Shown here in pieces: positions 9,398-18,204 of a stretch of 64,000 nucleotides of DNA (the stretch's first letter is position 1; every line of letters begins with the position of its first letter). A model generated the notes under the pieces. The model was not told the DNA's origin and searched no databases. It saw only the letters and a list, made by a program, of their open reading frames with translations. The stretch is taken from NCBI GenBank assembly GCA_022828105.1, contig JAJEJC010000005.1, positions 186,001 through 250,000 on the forward strand. Direction: 5' to 3'. The stretch comes from Dehalococcoidia bacterium. Its GTDB lineage: Bacteria; Chloroflexota; Dehalococcoidia; Bin125. The position numbers and the translations under genes were made by a program.

Positions 9398-9856
9398 ATG
9401 ATGGTGATCGCAATCGGCGAAGTGATCGTCGTCGTGGTGTTGCGACCGATCCGCTTCTTGCTCGGCGGAGGGCGGACGCCGTTGGGTCGCGCCGTATTGC
9501 GCATTGAGAATTGGATCCTGCATCACCTGCACGTGATGGGCGCCGAATCGCGGATGCGACACGAGCTCGAAATGCACGGGCAGGCGTCCGGATTCCTGGC
9601 CGAGGGTCTGAGCAACCAGGCAAACGTGATGCAGAGCCTGGACGACACCGTCAGCCGCGTCCGAGACGAGACCGGCGCCAGCCACCAGGACTCACTTGAT
9701 GCCGCGAGGCAGCAGGACGCCAGTTCGCTCAGGGGCGGACAACGCCAGGTCGATTCTCGAGGCGGGCAGCGCTCGGACGACATCCACGAAGCGATGCTCG
9801 AAGCCCAGCGCCGACAGAACCAGCAAACGGAACGGGCGCGCCGCCGGCGACGTTAG
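9398..9856 (+). CDS. Small hypothetical protein with N-terminal hydrophobic segment
   Basis: Protein of 152 residues that I do not recognise. Residues 1-25 contain a hydrophobic stretch (VIAIGEVIVVVVL) that could be a membrane anchor or amphipathic helix. The middle is polar and likely helical. The tail is rich in Gln and Arg and ends in six Arg residues. GAGAGGA precedes the ATG by about 8 bases. It follows the methyltransferase by 28 bases in the same direction, so the two may be cotranscribed. The basic tail could bind nucleic acid or phospholipid, but nothing in the sequence fixes a function. Confidence 0.6.
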   Translation: MMVIAIGEVIVVVVLRPIRFLLGGGRTPLGRAVLRIENWILHHLHVMGAESRMRHELEMHGQASGFLAEGLSNQANVMQSLDDTVSRVRDETGASHQDSLDAARQQDASSLRGGQRQVDSRGGQRSDDIHEAMLEAQRRQNQQTERARRRRR

Positions 9857-9897
9857 CGTGTGCGGACCTCATGGGTTGGGTAACACACCATGCGCGG

Positions 9898-10731
9898 CTA
9901 GCCAGACTGGTCCCAGCGAAAGGTACGGACGGCCAGCGCCAGGCCGGCGACGAGCCAGATCAGTAGGACGATCGCCACCCATTCGAGTTGCCAGGAGCCG
10001 CCCGGCTCGACGTTCTGGAACTCGTCGGGCAGGAAGACCGAGCGCAGGCCCTGGCACAGCCAGCGCAGTGGGAAGACGCTGGCCAGGTACTGCAGCCAAG
10101 TCGGCAGAATGTCGAAGTTGAGGAACACGCCGGAGATGAATTGCAACCCAATGAAGGGAAAGTTGACCACCGGCGGCGCCGAGCGGACGCTGGGGATGAT
10201 CCGCGTCACCGCGATGCCCATGCCGCAGCCGGCGGCGACGCCCAGCGCCAGCACCCAGATCAGCGTGAGCCATTGCGTGCCCGAGGGCAGATCGAGGCCG
10301 AAGGCGGCGATCCCGATGATCAGCATCGCGACCACCTGCGCGACGGTGATCACGAGCGCCGAACCGATCTGACCGGCAAAGAACGAGAGCTTGGGCACTG
10401 GCGATCCGCCGAGCCGCTTGAGCCAACCGTCCTCGCGCTGACCGACCAGGCCGATCGAGAGATTCATGAACGACGTGCCGAACAGCGACGAGCCGATGAT
10501 TCCCGCCGCCAGGTAGTGGCTGAGTTTGACGTCGGTACCGTCGATCTCCCAGGGAAACACGCTGCCGAAAATCACGAACAACATGATCGGAAACAGGATC
10601 AGGAAGAAGACGGCCTGCGGTTCGCGGACGGTCGCCTTGAAGGCGAGCACGAACTGCACCCAGCTCAGCCGCACGGTGCGGCGCATCAATTCAGCTCGAT
10701 CCGCATCCACCGCCGTTGCGGCCGCACTCAT
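9898..10731 (-). CDS. ABC-2 type transporter permease
   Basis: Membrane half of an ABC exporter, 277 residues. About six hydrophobic segments are visible, including FFLILFPIMLFVIFGSVF near the N-terminus and VAIVLLIWLVAGLALAV near the C-terminus. The MNLSIGLVGQREDGWLKRL stretch matches the ABC-2 permease region between the second and third segments. Its ATG overlaps the stop of the ATPase gene by four bases (10728-10731), so the pair is translationally coupled. Likely substrates of this family are drugs, lipids or polysaccharides, and nothing here decides among them. Confidence 0.9.
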   Translation of the reverse strand: MSAAATAVDADRAELMRRTVRLSWVQFVLAFKATVREPQAVFFLILFPIMLFVIFGSVFPWEIDGTDVKLSHYLAAGIIGSSLFGTSFMNLSIGLVGQREDGWLKRLGGSPVPKLSFFAGQIGSALVITVAQVVAMLIIGIAAFGLDLPSGTQWLTLIWVLALGVAAGCGMGIAVTRIIPSVRSAPPVVNFPFIGLQFISGVFLNFDILPTWLQYLASVFPLRWLCQGLRSVFLPDEFQNVEPGGSWQLEWVAIVLLIWLVAGLALAVRTFRWDQSG

Positions 10732-11678
10732 TCGACCACCTCCGCCAACACCTGCGTGTCCGAATCGGCGCCGACCAGTTCGAGATAGATCTCCTCAAGC
10801 GACGGCGACCGCACCCAGAGTTCAGGCAACTCATCAATTCCGCGTGATGCAGACCAGGCAATCAACTCATTCAACAGCCGAGTCGGCTCGTTCGTTTCCA
10901 GCGTCAGCCGACCCGAGTCCGTGCGCCGCCATGCGCTTCCCTTGTCCGGCAAACCGGCCAAGTCAATTTCGGGATCGGGCCGCCATGAGACTCTCGTGCT
11001 CGTACCCAACTCCCGGCGCAGGTCCCAGATCGAGCCTTCGATGATCAACTTGCCTTCGGAGATCACGCCGATCCTGTCGGCCAACGCCTCCGCCTCATCG
11101 AGATAGTGGGTGGTCAGCAGAATCGTGCGGCCCTCGGCCGAGAGCGAGCGCACGACCTCCCACGACTGCCGCCGCGCCACGGCGTCAAAGCCGGTGGTCG
11201 GTTCGTCCAGGAACAGCAAGTCGGGGTTGCCCACCACTCCGAGCGCAAAGTCCAGGCGCCGGCGCATACCCCCTGAGAATTTCTTGCCGCGCCGATCGGC
11301 GTGCTCCGAGAGTCCGACCAGCTCCAGCGCCGCCTCGGGATCCATTGGATTCGGATAGGCCGCCGACCACGCGCTAACCAGCTCCCGTGCTGTGTACGTG
11401 TCAATCGAGCCTTGCGATTGCAGCACGATCCCGATCCGCGAACGAAATGCGAGACTGCCGTCGCCCGGGTCCATGCCAAGCACCGAGATTTCGCCGCTGT
11501 CCGCCTTGCGAAATCCCTCGAACATCTCAACCAGGGTCGTCTTGCCCGCTCCATTGGGACCCAGCAGTGCGTAGACTTCACCTTCGCCGATGTTCAGATC
11601 GACACCGTCCACGGCCGTCACCGAGCCATAGCGTTTCGTTACACCGCGAGCGCTGATCGCCGAGGGCATCCGCGCCAT
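10728..11678 (-). CDS. ABC transporter ATP-binding protein (drug/lipid exporter type)
   Basis: Nucleotide-binding subunit of 316 residues that powers the ABC-2 permease encoded just downstream. Visible motifs are Walker A GPNGAGKTT, Q-loop region IVLQSQ, signature FSGGMRRRLDFAL, Walker B LLFLDEPTTGFD and H-loop TTHYLDEA. A C-terminal extension of about 90 residues is typical of DrrA/NatA-like exporters. The gene is divergent from the serine hydrolase at 11728, with only 49 bases between starts. The start could also be the internal ATG at 11669; neither has a strong ribosome-binding site. Confidence 0.93.
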   Translation of the reverse strand: MARMPSAISARGVTKRYGSVTAVDGVDLNIGEGEVYALLGPNGAGKTTLVEMFEGFRKADSGEISVLGMDPGDGSLAFRSRIGIVLQSQGSIDTYTARELVSAWSAAYPNPMDPEAALELVGLSEHADRRGKKFSGGMRRRLDFALGVVGNPDLLFLDEPTTGFDAVARRQSWEVVRSLSAEGRTILLTTHYLDEAEALADRIGVISEGKLIIEGSIWDLRRELGTSTRVSWRPDPEIDLAGLPDKGSAWRRTDSGRLTLETNEPTRLLNELIAWSASRGIDELPELWVRSPSLEEIYLELVGADSDTQVLAEVVE

Positions 11679-11727
11679 GCTACGCGAGCGCGTAGACTTG
11701 CGGCATCTCGGAACGGGAGCGCCACTA

Positions 11728-12858
11728 ATGACATCAATCAGCCAGGACAGACTGAACGAACTCTTCGACTACGTCGAAGGCATCGTCGCGGACGAGAAGG
11801 TGCCGGCCGCGCAAATCGCGATCGGCCATGACGGCGAACTCGCCGGGATGCGCACGTTCGGCAAGGCACACAACGGCACCTCGGTCGAACCCGCGTCCGA
11901 CGACACCCTGTTTTGCATGTTCTCCTCGACCAAGGCAATCGTCGGCGTCGGGGTCTGGAAGCTGCTCGACGAAGGGCTGCTCGACCTGGACGAACGCGTC
12001 GTCGACATCATCCCCGGCTGGTGCGCCGAGGGCGGCGGCGAGGTGTCGTATGCCGATGTGACCGTGCGCAACGTGATGCTGCATACGGGCGGGTTCCCGC
12101 ATGCGCCGATGAACCCGCGACTCTGGGAGGATCGCGACGCCCGTCTGCGTCGGATGATGGGTTGGCGGCTCAACTGGGCGCCCGACTCGCAGTTCGAGTA
12201 CCACGCAACCTCGGCCCACTGGGTGCTCGCCGAGATCATCCAGCAGAAGACCGGCGAGGACTTCCGCGACTGGCTGCGGGGCAACCTGCTCGACCCGATG
12301 GGTCTCGACAACCTCTTCGTCGGTCTACCCGACGAGGAACACGACCGCGCGGCGGGCATCGTCTACACCGAGGAACCGCTGCCGGTCGCCGGCGGCGAGG
12401 TCTTCCCGCAAACGATCCTCCACTTCAACCTAGCCTCGCAGCGGCGAGCGGGTTGTCCGGGCGGCGGCGCGTTTGCCAACGCCGCCGACGTGGCGATGTT
12501 CTACCAGGGACTGGTCAACCCGTCGGACGACGGGCCGCTCAGCGCCAATGCGATCGAGCTTGGCACCACGGTCGGCACCGACCCGGACCGGCACGTCGAT
12601 TTGCTCAACGGCATCCACGTCAATCGCGCGCTGACCGTCGTGCTCGCCGGCGACGACGGGCTGACCGGGGAGCGCGGCTTCGGCACGGGAGCATCGCCGA
12701 GAGCCTTCGGACACGCCGGAGCGGGCGGTCAGATCGCCTGGGGCGACCCCGAGACGGGCCTCTCCGTCGGCTTCCTGACCAACGGCTTCCAGCAGGACGA
12801 GCGCATCCGAGAGCGCACGGCAACAATCGGCACAATGGCCGCCGCCTGCGTTGAGTAG
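11728..12858 (+). CDS. Beta-lactamase-fold serine hydrolase
   Basis: Serine hydrolase of the class C beta-lactamase/EstB esterase superfamily, 376 residues. The SxxK nucleophile motif is SSTK at residues 66-69. The family Tyr motif is in FEYHATSAHW and a late HAGAGGQIAW replaces KTG. No signal peptide is seen, which argues for a cytoplasmic esterase or amidase rather than a secreted beta-lactamase. ATG 11728 is chosen since GGGAG lies 8 bases upstream and the extra 17 residues of the longer frame overlap the promoter region of the divergent ABC gene. The true substrate is unknown. Confidence 0.88.
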   Translation: MTSISQDRLNELFDYVEGIVADEKVPAAQIAIGHDGELAGMRTFGKAHNGTSVEPASDDTLFCMFSSTKAIVGVGVWKLLDEGLLDLDERVVDIIPGWCAEGGGEVSYADVTVRNVMLHTGGFPHAPMNPRLWEDRDARLRRMMGWRLNWAPDSQFEYHATSAHWVLAEIIQQKTGEDFRDWLRGNLLDPMGLDNLFVGLPDEEHDRAAGIVYTEEPLPVAGGEVFPQTILHFNLASQRRAGCPGGGAFANAADVAMFYQGLVNPSDDGPLSANAIELGTTVGTDPDRHVDLLNGIHVNRALTVVLAGDDGLTGERGFGTGASPRAFGHAGAGGQIAWGDPETGLSVGFLTNGFQQDERIRERTATIGTMAAACVE

Positions 12859-12862
12859 ACCA

Positions 12863-12915
12863 CTTCTCTCCCCCCGGCTCTGCGGGGGAAGATGCCGAAG
12901 GCAGAGGGGGGGGGG
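12863..12915. repeat. Palindromic intergenic repeat, copy 1
   Basis: Copy of the two-stem repeat described under findings, in reverse orientation: a C-rich/G-rich stem followed by TGCC GAA GGCA. It ends in a run of about ten G and lies between two convergent gene ends. Confidence 0.75.
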
Positions 12916-12920
12916 CTCGG

Positions 12921-13877
12921 CTACTCCGACTCGGTACCCGGCAGCAGCGGACCGTCCGAGATCGCGGGGATCGCCCGCGTGATCGCCAGCGCCGCGTCCG
13001 TGTCGAAGAAGCTCAGCCGCTGGATTGTGGTCCAGGCGTCCGACTCCCAGCGCCTGCGGAGTTGTTCACCCTCGTCCAGCCGCTCGCAGACCACATCGAT
13101 CAGGTGCTCAAGCAGCGCGTCGAACCAGCTGAACATTCCCAGCAGCGAGGCATCGATCGCCTCCGCTGCCGCAATCGTCTGATTCGCCGACGCCTTCAGC
13201 GCCGACAGCTTCTGCTCGGAGTCGGCGGCCTCGAAGTTCGGGTGATTCGTGACCAGATAGATGTTCGGGTCGTTGGCCATCGGCAGCGCCGAGAAGTCGG
13301 GACTTGCGCCAATCGCCGCACTGGCCAGCGTCTCCGCCCAGGCAGGCAACGAGCCACCCGGCGCCACCAACTCCGCCAGCAGCGGATCGACGTCCGCCAG
13401 CGACCCGGCCGCCAGCCGTCGCAGGCTGCCGCGTCCGTCGTGGAGCTGAGTTCCGGCGTCGCCGTAGCTACCCGGAATGACGGTCGCGACATGATCCAGC
13501 AGTTCCGACAGATAGGATGCGACCAGGTCGACCGCCAGCGGCGTCCGCTCGACCAGCTCCAGGGTCAGTTCTTCCTCGATCGCGCCTACGGTGCGGTTCT
13601 TCAGGTCTTCCAGCGGCACCTGCATCTGCTGCAAGGCGGCAACGATCTTCGGTCCCAGCTGCCGCAGTCGCACTGCGGCGTCGGTGAACGCGTCGTCCAC
13701 TTCCATGTAGGCCAGCAGCTCCGACGGCCACATGCAGATGCCGAAGCGGATGTCGGGATTCGGCATCCGCGACACATCGCGCTCGCGCCCGGCCTCGACG
13801 AACGTGCCCCTCGCGGGCATGTAGATGCCGTGACGCCGCAGCTTCGGAGTCACGGGCAGCGCGTCAGTAGCCGGCAT
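12921..13877 (-). CDS. Hypothetical protein
   Basis: Protein of 318 residues that I do not recognise. It is acidic, Leu/Ala-rich and probably mostly helical, without a signal peptide or clear membrane span. Recognisable stretches are FGICMWPSELLAYMEVDDAF, a possible amphipathic segment DLVASYLSELLDHVATVIPG and a C-terminal ISDGPLLPGTESE. Its first codons overlap the last 14 bases of the 2-hydroxyacid dehydrogenase gene upstream, so the two are probably expressed together. Coding is supported by the uninterrupted frame and the tight operon overlap. Confidence 0.65.
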   Translation of the reverse strand: MPATDALPVTPKLRRHGIYMPARGTFVEAGRERDVSRMPNPDIRFGICMWPSELLAYMEVDDAFTDAAVRLRQLGPKIVAALQQMQVPLEDLKNRTVGAIEEELTLELVERTPLAVDLVASYLSELLDHVATVIPGSYGDAGTQLHDGRGSLRRLAAGSLADVDPLLAELVAPGGSLPAWAETLASAAIGASPDFSALPMANDPNIYLVTNHPNFEAADSEQKLSALKASANQTIAAAEAIDASLLGMFSWFDALLEHLIDVVCERLDEGEQLRRRWESDAWTTIQRLSFFDTDAALAITRAIPAISDGPLLPGTESE

Positions 13878-14886
13878 TGCGATCCACTACGTCGAGCAGA
13901 GGCTCGTGATTCAGGAACCGCCGCAGATTATCAGCAAAGCGGTGCGCGGCCTTGCCGAAGTAGTCCGGTTGCAGACCGCTGTTGTGCGGCGTGATGAACA
14001 GGTTCGGCGCGTTCCACAGCGAGTGTCCGTCGGGCAGCGGCTCCGGGTAGGTGACATCGGTGTACGAAGCCCGCAACTGACCGCTCTCGAGCGCCGCCAC
14101 CTGCGCATCCCAATCGACAACCTCGCCTCGGGCGATGTTGATCAGGGCGGCGCCCGGCTTCATCTGCGCCAGTTCCTGCTCACCAATCAGGCGGTGCGTC
14201 TCGTCGGTGAGCGGGACGGCGAGGACCACGTAGTCCGACTCTGAGAGCACGTCGTTCAAGCGCTCCGGCGGCCAGATCAGCGCGACGTTGTCGGGAGCGC
14301 CCACCGGCGGCGTACCGTCGCCCGAGGCGCGGCGTCGAATCCCCACCACTCGCATGCCAAAGCCCTCAGCGAGGCGGGCTATCTCGGCCCCAATCGCCCC
14401 GTAGCCGACAATCCCAATCGTTTTGCCCTCCAGCGTGTCCGGCTCGGAGCGCTCCCAGGTGCCCATCCGGTGCGAATCGAGATGAAAGATCATCCGTTTC
14501 GCGTCCATCAGCATGAAGCCCATCACCCACTCGCCGATCACCCGCGCCGCCAGCCCGGGCATCTTCGTGATCACGACGTGTTCGCCGATCGGGTAATCGA
14601 GAATCTGGTTCGCGCCCGCCGACGCAAGCGATATCCACTCCAGCGCCGACGCTTCCCAGGCAAGGTCGCCGCTGAAGAACGTGAACCAGATCCGATCGCG
14701 ACGCTGCAACTCCTCACGTTCCGCATCGGCAGCCGTGCGGTCGACACCCGGATGCTTCGGTTCGCGCATCCAGCGAATCAGGTTTTGCGAGACGTTGTGA
14801 ATCTCGACGCGCGGGTCGACATCGCGCACCACGTCAAGCGCTTCTTCCGACACCGGCAGGAAATTGGCGATATGAATGGTGTCCAT
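13864..14886 (-). CDS. D-isomer-specific 2-hydroxyacid dehydrogenase
   Basis: NAD(P)-dependent reductase of 2-oxoacids to D-2-hydroxyacids, 340 residues. The nucleotide-binding motif is GIVGYGAIGAEIARLAE. The catalytic Arg lies in NIARGEVVD, the Glu in YPEPLPDGHSLW and the His in LFITPHNSG, the usual R-E-H set. ATG 14886 gives a normal family length; the longer upstream frame is antisense to tsaE. Starts of this gene and tsaE are divergent with 37 bases between them. It overlaps the unknown gene downstream by 14 bases. Substrate could be glyoxylate, hydroxypyruvate or another 2-oxoacid. Confidence 0.92.
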   Translation of the reverse strand: MDTIHIANFLPVSEEALDVVRDVDPRVEIHNVSQNLIRWMREPKHPGVDRTAADAEREELQRRDRIWFTFFSGDLAWEASALEWISLASAGANQILDYPIGEHVVITKMPGLAARVIGEWVMGFMLMDAKRMIFHLDSHRMGTWERSEPDTLEGKTIGIVGYGAIGAEIARLAEGFGMRVVGIRRRASGDGTPPVGAPDNVALIWPPERLNDVLSESDYVVLAVPLTDETHRLIGEQELAQMKPGAALINIARGEVVDWDAQVAALESGQLRASYTDVTYPEPLPDGHSLWNAPNLFITPHNSGLQPDYFGKAAHRFADNLRRFLNHEPLLDVVDRNAGY

Positions 14887-14923
14887 GGGTTCAGAATACC
14901 CCTCTGCCTCTAAGCTGGGCGGT

Positions 14924-15445
14924 ATGTCAACGACCCCGCCACCGCTTCGCCTGACCTGTGACGACGCCGAGGCCACGCGCGGCGTCGGCGCGCTCGTGGG
15001 CCGCTTCGCCGAACCGGGCGCGACCGTCCTGCTGCAGGGAGACCTGGGCGCAGGCAAGACCGTCTTCGCCCAGGGCGTAGGGCGAGGACTGGAGGCGCCG
15101 ACGGTCGTCAACTCGCCGACCTTTGTGCTCGTCAACGAGCACCTGGGCGGTCGCTTGCCGATGCGCCATGCCGACCTCTACCGGCTCGACGATCTCGATC
15201 AGATCACCGAACTCGGCCTTGACCAGGCCGCCGAGGGCGGCATCTTGCTCGTCGAATGGCCCGAGCGCGGCCAGGGCGCGTTGCCCGACGACTGTCTTCA
15301 CGTGCATTTCTCGCCTCTGGCCGACGACGTGTCCGAGGATCAGCTTGACGCGTCCCCGCGCGAGCTTGTCCTCACCTCCAACGGTCGGAACGCGGAGACG
15401 CTGCTCTCGCAGCTTGCTCAAAGCCTCAGTCCGGTTTCCGCCTGA
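14924..15445 (+). CDS. tsaE: tRNA threonylcarbamoyladenosine biosynthesis ATPase TsaE
   Basis: ATPase of 173 residues that helps TsaB-TsaD make t6A37 in tRNAs reading ANN codons. Walker A is GDLGAGKT, followed by the family stretch SPTFVLVNEH and HADLYRLDD, with LLVEWPERG near the end of the core. ATG 14924 is used rather than the upstream in-frame ATG at 14876, which lies inside the divergent dehydrogenase start. Its stop shares one base with the tsaB start (TGATG), so the pair is coupled. The tsaD partner is not in this window. Confidence 0.95.
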   Translation: MSTTPPPLRLTCDDAEATRGVGALVGRFAEPGATVLLQGDLGAGKTVFAQGVGRGLEAPTVVNSPTFVLVNEHLGGRLPMRHADLYRLDDLDQITELGLDQAAEGGILLVEWPERGQGALPDDCLHVHFSPLADDVSEDQLDASPRELVLTSNGRNAETLLSQLAQSLSPVSA

Positions 15446-16152
15446 TGGAGCTTTCAATCGACACTGTCGGCGAGCAGTCGAGCGTCGCGGTCAGCGATCA
15501 GGGCCGCTTGCTCACCGAAGTCTGCTGGGAGTCCGGCCGTCGGCATACGCCGTCATTGACGCCGATGATCGACCTCGTCTGCCGCCAGACCGGCAACGCC
15601 GAGATTGTCAAGCAGGAACTGGAAGCGGTCTTCGTCAACGTCGGCCCCGGCGCATACGGGGGCATCCGCTCCGGCATGGCCGCCGCCGAAGGCGTCGCCG
15701 TCGCGCTCGACCTGCAATGTGTCGGCGTCGGACGCTTCGAAATCGAGGCCTACCAGCACATCGCCTCCGGACTCGCCGCGGCTGTGCACCGCGCCTCTCG
15801 CACTGCCTGGGCCTGGCAGATCTTCTGGGGACCGCTCGATCGCTGGCGCGAACTCGGATCACCCGGAGCCGGTGCGGAGTTTGAGTTGTTGCGCGCCCTG
15901 GGCGACGCCCGCCGCTTCGTCGGACGGGCCGGCGTGATCTGCGGCGAGCCGCAGCGGCTGGACGACGATGCCGCCAGCTCGGTCAAGGACGCCGGCTGGA
16001 CGTTCGCTCCCGCCTCGCTCAACGTGAGGCGGGCCGGCATACTCGCCGAACTCGGCTGGCGCAGGCTCCAGGACGGCCAGGGCGTTCCTCCCGCCGCCCT
16101 CGAACCGCTCTACTTGCGAGAACCCGCCATCGGCCCTCAGCCGCCTCAATAG
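15445..16152 (+). CDS. tsaB: tRNA threonylcarbamoyladenosine biosynthesis protein TsaB
   Basis: TsaB is an inactive paralog of the TsaD fold that scaffolds the t6A synthase. This 235-residue protein begins ELSIDTVGEQSSVAVS, the usual ASKHA beta strand, and carries NVGPGAYGGIRSGMAAAEG, equivalent to the GPGSFTGLRIG signature of the family. The C-terminal half is more divergent. It starts inside the tsaE stop codon and is followed 24 bases later by ndk, so tsaE-tsaB-ndk looks like one operon. Confidence 0.9.
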   Translation: MELSIDTVGEQSSVAVSDQGRLLTEVCWESGRRHTPSLTPMIDLVCRQTGNAEIVKQELEAVFVNVGPGAYGGIRSGMAAAEGVAVALDLQCVGVGRFEIEAYQHIASGLAAAVHRASRTAWAWQIFWGPLDRWRELGSPGAGAEFELLRALGDARRFVGRAGVICGEPQRLDDDAASSVKDAGWTFAPASLNVRRAGILAELGWRRLQDGQGVPPAALEPLYLREPAIGPQPPQ

Positions 16153-16176
16153 ACCTCAACAGACCTGGAGTCACAC

Positions 16177-16632
16177 GTGTCCACCGAACGCACCCTCGTC
16201 CTCGTCAAGCCCGACGGCGTCCAGCGCGGTCTGATCGGCCAGGTGCTGGCCCGTCTCGAAGCCCGCGGTCTGAAGCTGATCGGCCTCAAGCTGATGCAGA
16301 TGGACGAGGCGCTCGCCAACCAGCACTACACCGAGCACGTCGAGAAGCCGTTCTTTCCCGGCCTGCGCGACTTCATCACCTCGGGCCCGCTCGTTGCCGC
16401 CGCGTTCGAAGGCGCCAACGCCGTGCAGCTCGTGCGCAACACGATGGGCGCGACCAACCCGCTCGACGCCACCCCGGGCAGCATCCGCGCCGACTTCGGC
16501 GTCGACCTGGGCCGCAACGTAATCCACGGCTCCGACTCCCCAGAGTCGGGCGAACGCGAGCTTACGCTCTTCTTCGACGAATCGGAGCTGGTCAGTTGGA
16601 CGAGAGACGTCGAGGGCTGGATCTACGAGTGA
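16177..16632 (+). CDS. ndk: Nucleoside diphosphate kinase
   Basis: Transfers the gamma phosphate from ATP to nucleoside diphosphates, balancing the NTP and dNTP pools. The 151-residue length is normal. It has the N-terminal TLVLVKPDGVQRGLIG, the AVQLVRNTMGATNP segment and the active-site motif NVIHGSDS with phosphorylated His117. A GTG start is supported by TGGAG six bases upstream. The gene closes the tsaE-tsaB-ndk operon and converges on rsfS, with a palindromic repeat between the two. Confidence 0.97.
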   Translation: MSTERTLVLVKPDGVQRGLIGQVLARLEARGLKLIGLKLMQMDEALANQHYTEHVEKPFFPGLRDFITSGPLVAAAFEGANAVQLVRNTMGATNPLDATPGSIRADFGVDLGRNVIHGSDSPESGERELTLFFDESELVSWTRDVEGWIYE

Positions 16633-16636
16633 TCGC

Positions 16637-16679
16637 ACTTCTCCCCCGCTCCGCGGAGGAGATGCCGAAGGCAGAGGGG
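16637..16679. repeat. Palindromic intergenic repeat, copy 2
   Basis: Reverse-orientation copy with stem CTCCCCCGC/GCGGAGGAG (one mismatch) and TGCC GAA GGCA, between the convergent ends of ndk and rsfS. Confidence 0.75.
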
Positions 16680-16722
16680 ACCGCGGCTTAAGGCGCGGTC
16701 GCTAAACGAGGCACAAGGCGGA

Positions 16723-17139
16723 CTACTCCACCCGCAGCAGCGTGTCCGCCTGCGACCAGAGTCCGTCGAGGTCGTAGTAGTCCCGCGTCTCGCGATCGAA
16801 GATGTGGACCACGACCGAGCCGTAGTCGCAGAGCAGCCAGCCGCCTTCGGCGCCGCCCTCGCGGCGCGGGAACTCGGCGTCGGGCACGTGACGCAGGGCG
16901 TCCTCAAGCGCCCCGAACTGCCGCCGCGAGGTCGCCGAGGCGATCACGAAGAAGTCTGCGAGATCGGTGTGCGGACCCACGTCGAGCAGCACGATCGCCT
17001 CGGCCTGCCGCTCATCGAGTTGCTCGACGATCGCGCGCGCCAGCCGCTCGGCGTCTTCCTTGGTGATACGTTGAGGCCTCCGAGCGGATGGGTCGAGTCC
17101 CGTCGCTGGAGTAGTCACGGGAGCCATGGTAATGCCCAT
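16723..17139 (-). CDS. rsfS: Ribosomal silencing factor RsfS
   Basis: Small protein of 138 residues that binds ribosomal protein uL14 and blocks subunit joining in stationary phase. Family features are the ARAIVEQLDERQAEAIVLLD opening, DLADFFVIASATSRRQ, a GGWLLCDYGSVVVHIFD strand and YYDLDGLW near the end. The start may be ATG 17139 or the internal ATG at 17127; both overlap the 5' end of the divergent mnmA gene. The closing stretch LWSQADTLLRVE is normal for the family. Confidence 0.93.
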   Translation of the reverse strand: MGITMAPVTTPATGLDPSARRPQRITKEDAERLARAIVEQLDERQAEAIVLLDVGPHTDLADFFVIASATSRRQFGALEDALRHVPDAEFPRREGGAEGGWLLCDYGSVVVHIFDRETRDYYDLDGLWSQADTLLRVE

Positions 17140-18190
17140 GCCTGAGCGAGTCGTCGTCGGAATGAGCGGAGGGGTCGACTCCTCCGTCGCGGCCGCGCTG
17201 CTGGTCGAGCAGGGCTACGACGTGATCGGGATCACGATGCGGCTCTGGACCGAGGCGCGGCCCGAGGACTACAGCGGCCGCAGCCAGTGCTGCGCAATCG
17301 AGGACATCGGCGACGCCCGTCGGGTTGCGCAGCGTCTGGGCATCCTGCACTACACACTCAACCTGGAGCAACCGTTCCGCAAGTTCGTGGTCGACCAGTT
17401 CATCGACGAGTACGCCAACGGCCGCACGCCCAATCCCTGCCTCAACTGCAACACTTACATCAAGTTCGACGCCTTTCTCGAGCGCGCCCGCGCACTCGGC
17501 GCCGACTGGATCGCCACCGGACATTACGCGCGTACCGACATCGGCGAAGACGGAGGCGTTCAACTCCTGCGCGGCCTCGACCGCAACAAGGATCAGTCCT
17601 ACTTCCTCTACACGCTCACGCCGGACGCGTTGGCGATGACCCGCTTCCCTGTCGGCGGCCTGCAGAAGGATGAGGTCCGCGCAGTCGCCGAGCGCCACGG
17701 ACTCGCTGTTGCCGACAAGCCCGAGAGCGCCGACATCTGCTTCGTCCCGGGCGGTGACTACCGCGCCGTCGTTGGCAAGAAGATCGCCGACCGCCCTGGC
17801 CTGATGCTTGATACCGAGGGCCGCGAAGTGGGCCGACACCGGGGCGTCCAGCACTTCACGATCGGCCAGCGCAAGGGCCTCCAGACCGGCGGCGGAGGCG
17901 AGCGCCGGTTCGTGACCGGCATCGACGCCGACAGCAACGTCGTCACCGTCGGCGGCGCCGACGACCTGCTGGTTGATCGCGTCCGACTGAGCGACGTCCG
18001 TTGGCTCGCGCAGCCGACCGACCGATTCGAGGTCCAGCTTCGCTATCGCTCGGACCCGGCTCCGGCAACGCTGACGGGCGATACCCTGCGGCTCGAGCGA
18101 CCGGCGCGCGCGGTCGCTGCGGGACAGGCCGCCGTCTTCTACGACGGTGATCGCGTGCTCGGCGGCGGCACGGTGGAATCAACCGCGTAG
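17132..18190 (+). CDS. mnmA: tRNA-specific 2-thiouridylase MnmA
   Basis: Thiolates U34 of tRNA-Lys, -Glu and -Gln. The 352-residue protein has the PP-loop SGGVDS (residues 12-17), NPCLNCN with catalytic Cys103, GHYAR and the second catalytic Cys203 in SADICFVPG. The C-terminal half carries RHRGVQHFTIGQRKGL, typical of the family. Three in-frame ATGs (17126, 17132, 17138) are close together; 17132 is favoured because GGGAG sits 8 bases before it. The start region overlaps that of the divergent rsfS gene. Two small membrane protein genes follow in the same direction. Confidence 0.96.
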   Translation: MPMPERVVVGMSGGVDSSVAAALLVEQGYDVIGITMRLWTEARPEDYSGRSQCCAIEDIGDARRVAQRLGILHYTLNLEQPFRKFVVDQFIDEYANGRTPNPCLNCNTYIKFDAFLERARALGADWIATGHYARTDIGEDGGVQLLRGLDRNKDQSYFLYTLTPDALAMTRFPVGGLQKDEVRAVAERHGLAVADKPESADICFVPGGDYRAVVGKKIADRPGLMLDTEGREVGRHRGVQHFTIGQRKGLQTGGGGERRFVTGIDADSNVVTVGGADDLLVDRVRLSDVRWLAQPTDRFEVQLRYRSDPAPATLTGDTLRLERPARAVAAGQAAVFYDGDRVLGGGTVESTA

Positions 18191-18204
18191 GATACGCTCA
18201 CCCC

